A stretch of 64,000 nt of DNA from Agromyces sp. 3263 (lineage in GTDB: Bacteria; Actinomycetota; Actinomycetes; Actinomycetales; Microbacteriaceae), in contig NZ_JAVDUV010000001.1 of assembly GCF_031456545.1 (NCBI RefSeq), positions 62,001-126,000 of the forward strand. The letters are read 5' to 3'. This document shows positions 33,393 to 41,479 of the stretch, one piece after another (the stretch's first letter is position 1; each line of letters begins with the position of its first letter). Position numbers and translations under genes: made by a program. The notes under the pieces were generated by a model. It ran no database searches and was not told the DNA's origin. It saw only the letters and a program-made list of their open reading frames with translations.

Positions 33393-35015
33393 TCAGTCGA
33401 GGTCGTCGTGCCCGTGACCGTGGTCGGGCGCGAGCCCGCCACCGCCGGGGAGGTTGACCGTGCCCTCGGGCCCGGCGGGAGCCGGGAACGCGAAGTTGCC
33501 CGGGACCTTCTTGCCGACGACGCCGTTCACCGTCTCGGTGGAGTACGCGTACGTGAGCACCGCAGCCGCGATCGCGTCGCTGTTCACGTCGAGCGCGTCG
33601 AGCGCGAGGTTGTCGAGGTCATCGCATGCGAGGTGGTAGCACGGGTCGTACTGCGCACCCGCAGTGCCGCCCCAGATCGCCGCCTGCTCCTCGGTCTTCG
33701 GGACCTCGGCGCCGGTGAACAAGCCGCCCGCGGGGATGCCGTTCTGGATGAACGCCTGGTAGTCGCTGCGACCGCTGAACTCGGCGTCGTCATACGGCAC
33801 GCCGGCCCAGGTGTAGTAGCTCTCGAACAGGTCCTCGATCTGCACCGATCCCTCGGGCACGACGACCGGGGCCGGCCAACCGGACTCGTCACCGTCGTAC
33901 ACCATGAAGATGTAGTTGGGCGAGGCCACCATGTCGAAGTTCAGGTAGAGGGCGACCTCCTCGAGCGTGCCGGCCGCGACCTGGTCGGCGACATAGGCCC
34001 GCGAGCCGAGCAAGCCGCTCTCCTCAGCACCCCACCACGCGAAGCGGATCGTGTTCTCGGGCTTCAGCTTCGAGATCTGCTGGGCGATCTCGAGCAGGGC
34101 CGAGGAGCCGCTGCCGTTGTCGTTGATGCCGGGGCCCGCGAGCACCGAGTCGAGGTGCGCACCGGCCATCACGACGTTGTCGTCGTTCTTGCCGGGGAGC
34201 TCGGCGATCACGTTGACCTGCGGCCGCGACTCGGGCGAGTCGACCACGATGTGCGCGGTCGATCCGGCCTGCGCGAGCGCTGCGCCGTCGGCGAAGCTCG
34301 CACCCACGACGGGGATGCTCAGCGGCGTCTGGTTGATGCCGAAGAGCGTGCCGGTGACCAGGCCCGAACGGAGCTCCGTGTTGCCCTGGTTGAAGATGAT
34401 GACCGCCTCGGCTCCGGCCGTCTGCGCGTTGGTGGCCTTCACGCCGAACTCGCAGGTGCCGCGCTGGATGAGCGCGATGTCGTTGTCGCCCGAGAAGTCG
34501 AGACCGGCGAAGTCCGTGGCCTCGCAGCCGCTGGTGACGGGGTCGCGTGGCGGATCGAGCACGATGTCGACGGGGATCACGTTTCCGGTGACCTCGCCGT
34601 AGCCGGTTCCCGTGAAGGTGCCCGACGAGTACTCTGCCGCCACCGGCGTGAGCTGCTCGAGGACGGGCGGCGGCACGAACGTGAAGTCGAACGGATCGAG
34701 CTCGACGTTCCAGCCGGCGGCCTCGAGGGTGTCGACCACGTACTCGACGCTCTCGGTGTAGCCCTGGGTTCCGGCCGCGCGGGTGCCGCCGTTGGCGTCC
34801 GCGATGGCCTGGAGGGCCTGTTCATGCTCGAGGACGCCGTCGACGGTGACGCATCCGAGGAGCTTGTCGTAGGTGTTGTTCGTCCGCTGGTCGCAGCCCT
34901 GGGACGCGGGTGCCGCCATGGCCATCCCCGCTGGCACGAGCACGAGCCCGGCGGCGGTCGCGGTCGCGATCGCCAACGTCCTGGCGCGTCTGGAAAGTGT
35001 GGCAGATGGGTACAT
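33393..35015 (-). CDS. secreted M28-family aminopeptidase with inserted PA domain
   Basis: 540 residues. A Sec signal peptide covers ~1-35 (basic start, hydrophobic core, AMAAPAS cleavage region). A PA domain follows at ~160-270 (DIALIQRGTCEFGVKATNAQ). The peptidase domain after ~280 has the zinc ligands in VVMAGAHLDSVL and GINDNGSGSSALLEIA, the catalytic Glu pair in WWGAEESGLLGSRAY, and CYHLACDDLDN near the end. It resembles the Streptomyces double-zinc aminopeptidase with extra domain. Ends in a Gly/Pro/His tail. The ATG has AAGGGAAG upstream; longer readings are rejected. Role: extracellular peptide use. Confidence 0.93.
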   Translation of the reverse strand: MYPSATLSRRARTLAIATATAAGLVLVPAGMAMAAPASQGCDQRTNNTYDKLLGCVTVDGVLEHEQALQAIADANGGTRAAGTQGYTESVEYVVDTLEAAGWNVELDPFDFTFVPPPVLEQLTPVAAEYSSGTFTGTGYGEVTGNVIPVDIVLDPPRDPVTSGCEATDFAGLDFSGDNDIALIQRGTCEFGVKATNAQTAGAEAVIIFNQGNTELRSGLVTGTLFGINQTPLSIPVVGASFADGAALAQAGSTAHIVVDSPESRPQVNVIAELPGKNDDNVVMAGAHLDSVLAGPGINDNGSGSSALLEIAQQISKLKPENTIRFAWWGAEESGLLGSRAYVADQVAAGTLEEVALYLNFDMVASPNYIFMVYDGDESGWPAPVVVPEGSVQIEDLFESYYTWAGVPYDDAEFSGRSDYQAFIQNGIPAGGLFTGAEVPKTEEQAAIWGGTAGAQYDPCYHLACDDLDNLALDALDVNSDAIAAAVLTYAYSTETVNGVVGKKVPGNFAFPAPAGPEGTVNLPGGGGLAPDHGHGHDDLD

Positions 35016-35158
35016 CGTCTTCCCTTCCGTCCGGGTGGCACCGGTTGACACCCAGTTGGGGGCCGAGCCTATGCGCTGGCTGTGTGCGTGCGGAAGCCCT
35101 GAGTGCGACATCCGCGACCACCACGCACGAATCGTGCGCCAACGCGGCGTCTCGTGGC

Positions 35159-35164
35159 TAGACT
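35159..35164 (+). promoter_or_regulatory. -10 box TAGACT of a leaderless promoter
   Basis: TAGACT is followed by eight bases and the ATG of the GT2 gene at 35173. Confidence 0.5.
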
Positions 35165-35172
35165 CACCGGTG

Positions 35173-35985
35173 ATGGGCACCATCTCGGTCATCATTCCCA
35201 GCCTGAACGACGCGGGCTTCCTCTCGGCGTGCCTCGACGCGCTCGCGCATCAGGTGCGCCCCGCCGACGAGGTCATCGTCGTCGACAACGGCTCCACGGA
35301 TGCCACGGCCGAGGTGGCACGGGCCTCGGGCGCGCGGGTGGTCACCCAGCCGGTGCGCGGCATCTGGCCGGCGACCGCAGCGGGCTTCGACGCGGCATCC
35401 GGCGACCTCCTCGCGCGCCTGGACGCCGACAGCATCCCGGGCCCGGGGTGGCTCGCCGAGGTCGAGCGGCGGATGTCACTGGCCGACCGTCCGACGGTGG
35501 TCACCGGCACCGGCGTGTTCTACGGCGGCACCGGCCCGCGACGGTGGATCGCCCGCAATCTCTACATCGGCGGCTACTTCGTCGTCATCGGTGCGCTGCT
35601 CGGCCATCCGCCCGTGTACGGCTCGAACTACGCGATGCGCGCCGACGCCTGGCTGGAGCTCCGCGACCTCGTACATCGCGATCGCGCCGACGTGCACGAC
35701 GACCTCGATCTCGCCTGGTGGCTGCGCCCGGGTATGACGGTCGTCCACGACCGCGCGCTCGTCGTGGGCGTGTCGGCGCGACCGTTCGACAGCCTCCCCG
35801 AGATCTCACGACGGGTGCGCATGGCCTTCCACACGCTGGGCGTCGAATGGCGGGCGTGGCCGCCGCTCCGGCGCAGGATCGAGCGCCGCCGCGACCGGCC
35901 GGTCACCTCCCGCACCGCAACGGGAACGATGCTCGCCGAGGTCGCCGACGTGAACCCCGAGGGCGACGCGCCGCTGGCCGCGTGA
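35173..35985 (+). CDS. glycosyltransferase family 2
   Basis: 270 residues. The GT-A nucleotide-sugar fold is seen as SVIIPSLNDAGFLSACLDAL, DEVIVVDNGSTDATAEVA and the metal-binding DxD equivalent ARLDADSIPGPGW. DVHDDLDLAWWLRPG supplies the catalytic-base region. There is one weak hydrophobic stretch but no clear membrane span, so it is probably cytoplasmic or peripheral. Donor and acceptor are unknown. Stands alone between the M28 peptidase (divergent) and an opposing hydrolase. Confidence 0.92.
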   Translation: MGTISVIIPSLNDAGFLSACLDALAHQVRPADEVIVVDNGSTDATAEVARASGARVVTQPVRGIWPATAAGFDAASGDLLARLDADSIPGPGWLAEVERRMSLADRPTVVTGTGVFYGGTGPRRWIARNLYIGGYFVVIGALLGHPPVYGSNYAMRADAWLELRDLVHRDRADVHDDLDLAWWLRPGMTVVHDRALVVGVSARPFDSLPEISRRVRMAFHTLGVEWRAWPPLRRRIERRRDRPVTSRTATGTMLAEVADVNPEGDAPLAA

Positions 35986-35997
35986 GACGCAGGTCGA

Positions 35998-36035
35998 GGG
36001 GCGCCCGAGCCGTGCGGCGCCTGGGCGGGCGCCCT
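35998..36035. terminator. bidirectional hairpin terminator
   Basis: Arms GGGGCGCCCG (35998-36007) and CGGGCGCCCT (36026-36035) pair with one end mismatch, between the converging GT2 and alpha/beta hydrolase genes; the second arm touches the hydrolase stop. Confidence 0.6.
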
Positions 36036-37002
36036 ACGGCGTGACGCCGGCCTCCTCGAAGAGCGACGTCATGTCGCGCACGAGCTGGTGCGGTGCCGTC
36101 TCGCACGGGCTGTGCCCGGTGAGGTAGACCGCGAAGCGCGCGCCGATCGACCGCGCGAAGCGCTCGTGGAGCTCCCGCGGCCACAGGTCGTGCTCGCCGA
36201 CCGCGACGAGTTTCGGCACCGGCGAGGCAGCGAGCTGCACGCGCAGGTCGGGCGTGCGCATCATGAGCGCGATGATGTCGTCGACGCTCTCCCGCCGGGT
36301 CAGCGCGAAGCGCTCGCGCACGAACGCGAGGCGTTGCGGCGGCACCCGGTTGAGGTTGTTCCGGATGCCCCAGAGCATGAGCGCCGCGCCCTGGCGAGGT
36401 GTGGTGACGGCGCTGATGGCTCCGATGCGCTTGACGCCGCGGAACGCCTGCCCCGGCTCGGGCGGCGCACTCAGCAGCGTGAGGCTCGCGAACCGATCGG
36501 GCCGGGCGAGCAGCGCCAGCTCGGCGAGGGTCGCCGCGAAGCTGTAGCCGAGCACGTGCGCGCGGCCCGCGCCGTCGTCGAGCACGGCGAGGAGGTCGTC
36601 GAGGAACAGGCGCTCGTCGTACCGGGTGCGCGGCGGCTGGAGGTTCCAGGGCCCTGCCGCCCATGACTCGTACTGCCCGGCCAGGTCGTAGGACTCGACC
36701 CGGTATCCCGCCGCGGCGAACAGCGGCATCATCAGCACGAAGTCCTCCTTCGAACCGGTCGCGCCCGGCACGAGCACCACGCGAGGCCCGTCGACAGGTC
36801 CGAGCGCGACGCGCGCGAGGGCACCGCTCGGCGCTGCGAAGCTCGTGACCTCGGTGCCGGGCGGGAAGGCGCGCCAGTCGAGGTCGGGGATCGCCGCATC
36901 GCGGGCGCGCGCAGCCGCCGCGGCATCCGTCGCGTCCGACGCGACGTCGGGCGACGGGCCGCGCCGTCGGAACGATCCCAGCACTCCTCCGAATGCGACC
37001 AC
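36034..37002 (-). CDS. alpha/beta hydrolase
   Basis: 322 residues from the GTG at 37002, picked because TATCGT lies six bases upstream. The oxyanion strand VVLVPGATGSKEDFV, the nucleophile elbow VLGYSFAATLA (GxSxG), the acid in VAVGEHDLWP and the histidine in YLTGHSPCET make a complete catalytic triad. The first ~35 residues are a poorly conserved lead. Substrate unknown; esterase or lipase-like are the simplest guesses. The overlapping Arg-rich upstream reading is rejected. Confidence 0.88.
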   Translation of the reverse strand: MVAFGGVLGSFRRRGPSPDVASDATDAAAAARARDAAIPDLDWRAFPPGTEVTSFAAPSGALARVALGPVDGPRVVLVPGATGSKEDFVLMMPLFAAAGYRVESYDLAGQYESWAAGPWNLQPPRTRYDERLFLDDLLAVLDDGAGRAHVLGYSFAATLAELALLARPDRFASLTLLSAPPEPGQAFRGVKRIGAISAVTTPRQGAALMLWGIRNNLNRVPPQRLAFVRERFALTRRESVDDIIALMMRTPDLRVQLAASPVPKLVAVGEHDLWPRELHERFARSIGARFAVYLTGHSPCETAPHQLVRDMTSLFEEAGVTP

Positions 37003-37008
37003 GTGATC

Positions 37009-37014
37009 ACGATA
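37009..37014 (-). promoter_or_regulatory. -10 box TATCGT of a leaderless promoter
   Basis: On the minus strand TATCGT is followed by six bases and the GTG of the hydrolase gene at 37002. Confidence 0.5.
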
Positions 37015-37125
37015 GCGTCGTCCCGGCTCGGCGCGGGACCGCACGCGCGAGCGCCGCGGACGCCGGGGCATCCGGCACCCAGGTCGCCCACAGCGAACAC
37101 CGGCCGGCTGCCCAGCGACCCGTCG

Positions 37126-37131
37126 TAGGGT
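37126..37131 (+). promoter_or_regulatory. -10 box TAGGGT of a leaderless promoter
   Basis: TAGGGT is followed by six bases and the ATG of the thioredoxin gene at 37138. Confidence 0.5.
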
Positions 37132-37137
37132 GGACGG

Positions 37138-37533
37138 ATGTCTACCGTGGCGCTGACCATCGACAACTTCGAGCGGACGATCCTCGAGGGCGGCACCGTC
37201 TTCGTCGACTTCTGGGCCGGCTGGTGCGGCCCCTGCATGCAGTTCGCCCCCAACTACGAGGCGGCCTCCGAGGCGAACCCCGACTTCACTTTCGCGAAGG
37301 TCGACACCGAGGACCAGCAGCAGCTCGCCGCCGCCATGAACATCACGTCGATCCCCACGATCATGGCGTTCAAGGACGGCATCGGCGTGTTCGCCCAGGC
37401 GGGCGCCCTGCCCCGTCCCATGCTCGACGACCTGATCTCGCAGGTGCGCGCCCTCGACATGGACGCGGTGCGGGCCGAGCTCGCGCAGCAGGAGACCGAG
37501 CAGGCCATGACCTCGTCGCAGACCGAGCGCTGA
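37138..37533 (+). CDS. thioredoxin
   Basis: 131 residues. The redox motif WCGPC has Cys30 and Cys33 in VDFWAGWCGPCMQF, and ITSIPTIMAFKDG provides the cis-proline Pro75-type site. The fold ends near residue 110, with an extra Gln/Glu-rich C-terminal tail of ~20 residues not usual for TrxA. No signal peptide, so a cytoplasmic disulfide reductase is expected. Leaderless and alone. Confidence 0.92.
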   Translation: MSTVALTIDNFERTILEGGTVFVDFWAGWCGPCMQFAPNYEAASEANPDFTFAKVDTEDQQQLAAAMNITSIPTIMAFKDGIGVFAQAGALPRPMLDDLISQVRALDMDAVRAELAQQETEQAMTSSQTER

Positions 37534-37569
37534 TCGGCGCCTGCGTCGACGGATGCCGCCGGCCGGGCG

Positions 37570-38172
37570 TCAACCCTCGAGCGCGTCCAGTCCGCTGAGG
37601 TCGAGGTCGACCTTGTGCGGCCGCGAGTCACCGACGATGATCGCCGGCACCCGCACGAACGTGCCGCGCTGGCGGAGCCCGTCGAGCAGTTCCACCCAGC
37701 GTTCGGCGGCCGCCGTGGCGAGGAAGCCGGCGTGACGCGGGCGATCGCCGCCGACGAGTTGCACGCCGATGCGGTAGCGGCGCGAGAGCCACCGATTGGC
37801 GCGCGGGACGAGCACCGCGTGCTGCTCGGTCCCGCCATACAGGCGCGCCAGCTCGATCGCGGCCTGGTGGCGGTTGGCGTCCTCGACGGGCACGACCGCG
37901 CGCACCTCGCGGTCCCGGTGTGGCGCGTCGACGACGTCGAGGCCCTCGAGCGTTGCGAGGTCGCCCCATTGGTCGGGATTGGCCCGCCGACTCGCACGCA
38001 CGAGCGACACCACGAGCCAGGCGAGCGCCGCCAGCACCAGCACCACCAGCAGCCAGAACGCCGCCGGCGGGCCGTCGGGACGGATCCACCCGGTGAGCAG
38101 GAGCAGCCCGACCAGCACGAGGAACGGGAGCGGCTCCCAGGCGAGCAGCGGCTTGGAACGGGGCGCGGGCAT
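37570..38172 (-). CDS. membrane protein of unknown function
   Basis: 200 residues. Two hydrophobic segments lie at ~13-30 and ~38-58 (PFLVLVGLLLLTGWI and FWLLVVLVLAALAWLVVSLV), followed by a ~140-residue cytoplasmic part with alpha/beta character (AVLVPRANRWLSRRYRIGVQ). I recognise no family. A TAGCCT box sits seven bases before the ATG at 38172, which supports this start over longer readings. Divergently no partner; downstream neighbour runs the other way. Confidence 0.75.
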   Translation of the reverse strand: MPAPRSKPLLAWEPLPFLVLVGLLLLTGWIRPDGPPAAFWLLVVLVLAALAWLVVSLVRASRRANPDQWGDLATLEGLDVVDAPHRDREVRAVVPVEDANRHQAAIELARLYGGTEQHAVLVPRANRWLSRRYRIGVQLVGGDRPRHAGFLATAAAERWVELLDGLRQRGTFVRVPAIIVGDSRPHKVDLDLSGLDALEG

Positions 38173-38179
38173 GAGGATC

Positions 38180-38185
38180 AGGCTA
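38180..38185 (-). promoter_or_regulatory. -10 box TAGCCT of a leaderless promoter
   Basis: On the minus strand TAGCCT is followed by seven bases and the ATG of the membrane protein gene at 38172. Confidence 0.5.
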
Positions 38186-38210
38186 TCGCCCGCGCGGGCT
38201 CCGGCCGGCG

Positions 38211-39098
38211 TCAGCGCAGGGCGGGCAGGCGAGCGGCGACCTCGTCGAGCACCGACTCGTCGGCCGCGTACAGGCCGTGCTCGCGTGGCCAGTGCACGAC
38301 GACGTCGGTGTAGCCGAGCTCGGCCGCCCGGCCCACGGCATCCTCGAAGGCGCCGAGGCTCGCGAGGCTGTAGCGGGCCTCGGCATCGAGCGACAGCGTG
38401 CGGCTGATCGTGGACGGGTCGCGACCGGCGGCGGAGCAGGCCTCGTCGAGGCGCTGCGCCAGCGTTCCGGCGGTGCGCCACCACGCCGCGGTGTCGTCGT
38501 CGGCGCCGGCGGTGGTCACCCAGCCGTCGGCGATCCGGGCGGCCAGGGCGAGGCCCTTCGGCCCGTCAGCGGCGAGGTGCAGCGGCATCCGCGGACGCTG
38601 CGAGGGCTCGCCGACCATGCGCGCGCCGGACGCCGTGAACCACTCCCCCTCGAACGAGATGCCGCCCGAGCCGGGCCGCTCGAAGCGGAGCAGCACGTCG
38701 AGTGCCTCGGCGAACTCGGCGAACCGCGCGAACCGCTGGCGAGGTGTCAGCTCGGGCTGGCCGAGCACGAAGGCGTCGAAGCCGGTGCCGCCGGAGCCGA
38801 GTCCCAGCAACATCCGGCCGCCCGAGATCTGGTCGACCGTGGCGATGTCCTTCGCGAAGGGCACCGGATGACGGTAGTTCGGCGAGGCGACGAACGTGCC
38901 GAGGCCGATGCGGCTCGTCACGGTCGCCGCGGCCGTGAGCGTCGGGACGGTGGCGTGCCAGCGTTCGCCGGCGAGCCCGCGCCACGCGAGGTGGTCGTAG
39001 GTCCACGCGTGGTCGAAGCCGTACTCCTCTGCGCCGCGCCAGCGGCGGGCGGCCTCGGGCCAGTCGTACTGCGGGAGGATGACGATGCCGAAGCGCAT
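38211..39098 (-). CDS. LLM class flavin- or F420-dependent oxidoreductase
   Basis: 295 residues of luciferase-like TIM barrel: MRFGIVILPQYDWPEAARRW, EYGFDHAWTYDHLAW, ATVPTLTAAATVTSRIGLGT and GGRMLLGLGSGGTGFDAF. The TYDH and GLGT segments match the F420/FMN-binding LLM subfamily. Cofactor (FMN or F420) cannot be decided from sequence read by eye. Starts 9 bases after the EamA gene ends, on the same strand, so co-transcription with the exporter is likely. Confidence 0.9.
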   Translation of the reverse strand: MRFGIVILPQYDWPEAARRWRGAEEYGFDHAWTYDHLAWRGLAGERWHATVPTLTAAATVTSRIGLGTFVASPNYRHPVPFAKDIATVDQISGGRMLLGLGSGGTGFDAFVLGQPELTPRQRFARFAEFAEALDVLLRFERPGSGGISFEGEWFTASGARMVGEPSQRPRMPLHLAADGPKGLALAARIADGWVTTAGADDDTAAWWRTAGTLAQRLDEACSAAGRDPSTISRTLSLDAEARYSLASLGAFEDAVGRAAELGYTDVVVHWPREHGLYAADESVLDEVAARLPALR

Positions 39099-39107
39099 GG
39101 GATCAGC

Positions 39108-40076
39108 CTAGGGTCGACGCGATCCGGTCGGCACCGGCTCGCCCCCGAGTTCGACGGCGAGGGTCGGCTCGATCGCGCGGCGCTCCAGGCGCACGCACAC
39201 GATGCCGGCGAGGATCAGGATGCCGCCGAGGATCTGCACTGGGCCGAGGGCCTCCCCGAGCAGGAGCCAGCCCACGATGCCCGCGAACACGACCTCCGAG
39301 AGCCCCAGGAAGGCCGCAAGCCGGGAGCCGAGCATGCCGATCGCGGCGATGCCGGCCACGTACGCGAACGCGGTCGACACGACCCCGACGGTGACCAGCG
39401 GCACCCACCACGGGGCACTGCCGCCGAGGAACGGCACCTCGGTGAACACGGCCTCCATGGGCAGCAGGCCGACGGCACCCGTGATGGCGAGGGCCACCGC
39501 CCCGACCACGAAGCCCGCGGCGACGAGCGCGATGGGCGGCAGCTGCTCGGCCGCCCGCTCACCGATCGCGTAGTAGACACAGACCCCGATCATGGCGATC
39601 GCGGCGAACGCGAGGCCCAGCGGGTCGAGCGATCCGCCGCCCGGCCCGATGACGAGCACGAGGCCGCCGATGGCGAGGACCGAACCAGCGAGCACGATCG
39701 CCTGCGGCCGGCGGCGGGTGCGCAGCCACGCGAAGAGGACGAGCGCGATGGGCGCGAGGTACTCGATGAGCAGCGTCGTCGACACGGGAATGCGCTCGAG
39801 CGACGCGTAGAACGCGAACTGCACGCCGGCGACGGCCACAAGCCCGTACACCAGCACGGTCCAGCGCGCCCGCCACAGCGGCCGCAGGTCGAAGCGCAGC
39901 GCGACGAGGCCCGGGACCGCGAGGATCACGGCGGCGACCGAGATGCGCGCCAGCACCGCGGCGCCGGGCGACCAGCCGCTCTCGAGGAGCGGCTTCACGA
40001 ACACGCCGCCCGCGCCGAAGGCGAGGCCCGCCGCCAGGCCGAGTGCGATGCCGAGCATGCCCCGCGAGTTGCGCAC
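39108..40076 (-). CDS. EamA-family (DMT superfamily) transporter
   Basis: 322 residues with about ten hydrophobic segments in two EamA repeats, as in RhaT/YdcZ-type exporters. Repeat ends include LLIEYLAPIALVLFAWL and AFLGLSEVVFAGIVGWLLLGE, where the Glu is characteristic of the family. Exports or imports a small metabolite across the inner membrane; the substrate is unknown. The GTG at 40076 has GGGGGAGG five bases upstream. Divergent from the CGNR regulator at 40170, which may control it. Confidence 0.9.
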   Translation of the reverse strand: MRNSRGMLGIALGLAAGLAFGAGGVFVKPLLESGWSPGAAVLARISVAAVILAVPGLVALRFDLRPLWRARWTVLVYGLVAVAGVQFAFYASLERIPVSTTLLIEYLAPIALVLFAWLRTRRRPQAIVLAGSVLAIGGLVLVIGPGGGSLDPLGLAFAAIAMIGVCVYYAIGERAAEQLPPIALVAAGFVVGAVALAITGAVGLLPMEAVFTEVPFLGGSAPWWVPLVTVGVVSTAFAYVAGIAAIGMLGSRLAAFLGLSEVVFAGIVGWLLLGEALGPVQILGGILILAGIVCVRLERRAIEPTLAVELGGEPVPTGSRRP

Positions 40077-40169
40077 GACTGCCTCCCCCGAAGTTCATGG
40101 AACTCGCCGCCGTCATGGGCGAACACCGTTATGCTGATGACGCTACCGGTTCCGGATGTCAGGAGTCAA

Positions 40170-40715
40170 ATGATTTTCACCGATGACACGGTGGCGGCGC
40201 TGAACTTCGTCGCCGCCCTCGCCGACACCGTGCCCGAGGCCTCCGAGTCCGGCGCGGACGAGCTCGCGACGCCCGAACAACTGGGCGCCCTCCTCGACGC
40301 CTGGATCTACTCGGGCCGGCGCGATGGCGATGCACGCGAGCTCGCCGAGGTCGTCGCCGCACGCGACCGGCTGCGCGCGCTCTGGGCGCTCGACCGCGAC
40401 GACGCCGTGGTCGCGGTCAACGAGATTCTCGCGGAGGCCAACGCAGTGCCCCGGCTCGTGCGCCACGACACACTCGACTGGCACATCCACGCGACCTCAT
40501 CCGAGACGCCGCTCGCCGAGCGCATCCTGGTCGAGGCGGCGATGGCACTCGTGGACGTCATCCGCGCCGATGGGACCGACCGCATGCGGGCGTGCGCCGC
40601 CGACGACTGCTCGGGCATCTTCCTCGACCTCTCGAAGAACGGCTCGCGCCGGTTCTGCTCCACGCGCTGCGGCAACCGCATGGCCGTGCGCGCCTACCGC
40701 GCCCGCACCGCCTGA
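40170..40715 (+). CDS. CGNR zinc-finger domain protein (ABATE-type)
   Basis: 181 residues. The N-terminal ABATE-like stress-sensing region is helical. The C-terminal treble-clef zinc finger holds the ligands in MRACAADDCSGIFLDLSK and RRFCSTRCGNRMAVRAYR; CGNR is the family's name motif. These proteins are presumed DNA-binding regulators of metabolic and stress genes. AGGAG lies five bases before the ATG. Divergent from the EamA transporter; a TATGCT box is at 40131-40136. Confidence 0.9.
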   Translation: MIFTDDTVAALNFVAALADTVPEASESGADELATPEQLGALLDAWIYSGRRDGDARELAEVVAARDRLRALWALDRDDAVVAVNEILAEANAVPRLVRHDTLDWHIHATSSETPLAERILVEAAMALVDVIRADGTDRMRACAADDCSGIFLDLSKNGSRRFCSTRCGNRMAVRAYRARTA

Positions 40716-40752
40716 CGACGGCGCCGCACCCGCATGACGACGGCGTGCATGA

Positions 40753-40797
40753 CGAAGGCCCCCGGCCGCACTCGAGAGTGCAGGGCGGGGGCCTTCG
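40753..40797. terminator. bidirectional hairpin terminator
   Basis: 12-base arms CGAAGGCCCCCG (40753-40764) and CGGGGGCCTTCG (40786-40797), with an inner GCACTC/GAGTGC hairpin. Lies between the converging CGNR and rpsO genes. Confidence 0.85.
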
Positions 40798-40842
40798 CAA
40801 GAAGTTCGCGGTGTCTTCGAGAGCCGCGCGAGACTACTCCGC

Positions 40843-41112
40843 TTAGCGGCGCAGACCGAGACGCTCGATGAGCGTGCGGTAGCGGGTGATGTCCACATCG
40901 GCAAGGTAGCCGAGCAGACGACGACGCTGACCGACGAGGAGGAGCAGGCCACGACGCGAGTGGTGGTCGTGCTTGTGCTCCTTCAGGTGCTCCGTGAGGT
41001 CCTTGATTCGCTTCGTGAGGAGCGCGATCTGGACCTCGGGGGATCCAGTGTCACCGGGGTGCGTCGCGTACTCTTCGATGATCGCCTTCTTGACATCAGC
41101 TTCAAGTGCCAT
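40843..41112 (-). CDS. rpsO: 30S ribosomal protein S15
   Basis: 89 residues, the standard length. The four-helix S15 fold contains [19 protein letters not shown] (16S-contact start) and [20 protein letters not shown], both strongly conserved. Binds the central domain of 16S rRNA early in 30S assembly. A purine-rich run (AAAGGGG, with AGGAG further up) precedes the ATG. In many bacteria rpsO sits directly before pnp; here it is 14 kb away. Confidence 0.98.
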   Translation of the reverse strand: MALEADVKKAIIEEYATHPGDTGSPEVQIALLTKRIKDLTEHLKEHKHDHHSRRGLLLLVGQRRRLLGYLADVDITRYRTLIERLGLRR

Positions 41113-41275
41113 AGATGGGATCCCCTTTCTCCTTGTTGCGCGCTGCCCGGGGCCGAATGCCTGGGCTCTCTTGATGCGCGGCCGATTTCACGGCAACCTC
41201 AGGAGTCTACCAGAGCGGATGCCGCGTGGCCGCCCACGCGGGCGACCCGCTCCCCCGCCGCACGAAGGAGTCCAC

Positions 41276-41470
41276 ATGAGCAAGCCCGTCCTCATCATCG
41301 TCGGCGTCGTCGTCGCGCTGCTCGGCCTGCTGTTCACACTGCAGGGCCTCGGCGTGGTCGGTGGCAGCGCCATGTCGGGCTCGACCCTGTGGGCGGTGCT
41401 CGGACCGATCATCGCGATCGTCGGCATCGTGCTCGTGGTGCTCGGCCTGCGCAAGCGTCCCACACCCTGA
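41276..41470 (+). CDS. small two-span membrane protein
   Basis: 64 residues: two hydrophobic segments (PVLIIVGVVVALLGLLFTLQ and ALGPIIAIVGIVLVVLGL-like VLGPIIAIVGIVLVVLGL) joined by a GGSAMSGST loop, with a short basic tail. GAAGGAG lies six bases before the ATG. Similar small proteins occur widely in actinobacteria with the same loop, so it is conserved, but no function is known. Its 3' end is 9 bases from the opposing oxidoreductase stop. Confidence 0.8.
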   Translation: MSKPVLIIVGVVVALLGLLFTLQGLGVVGGSAMSGSTLWAVLGPIIAIVGIVLVVLGLRKRPTP

Positions 41471-41479
41471 GCCGGCGCC

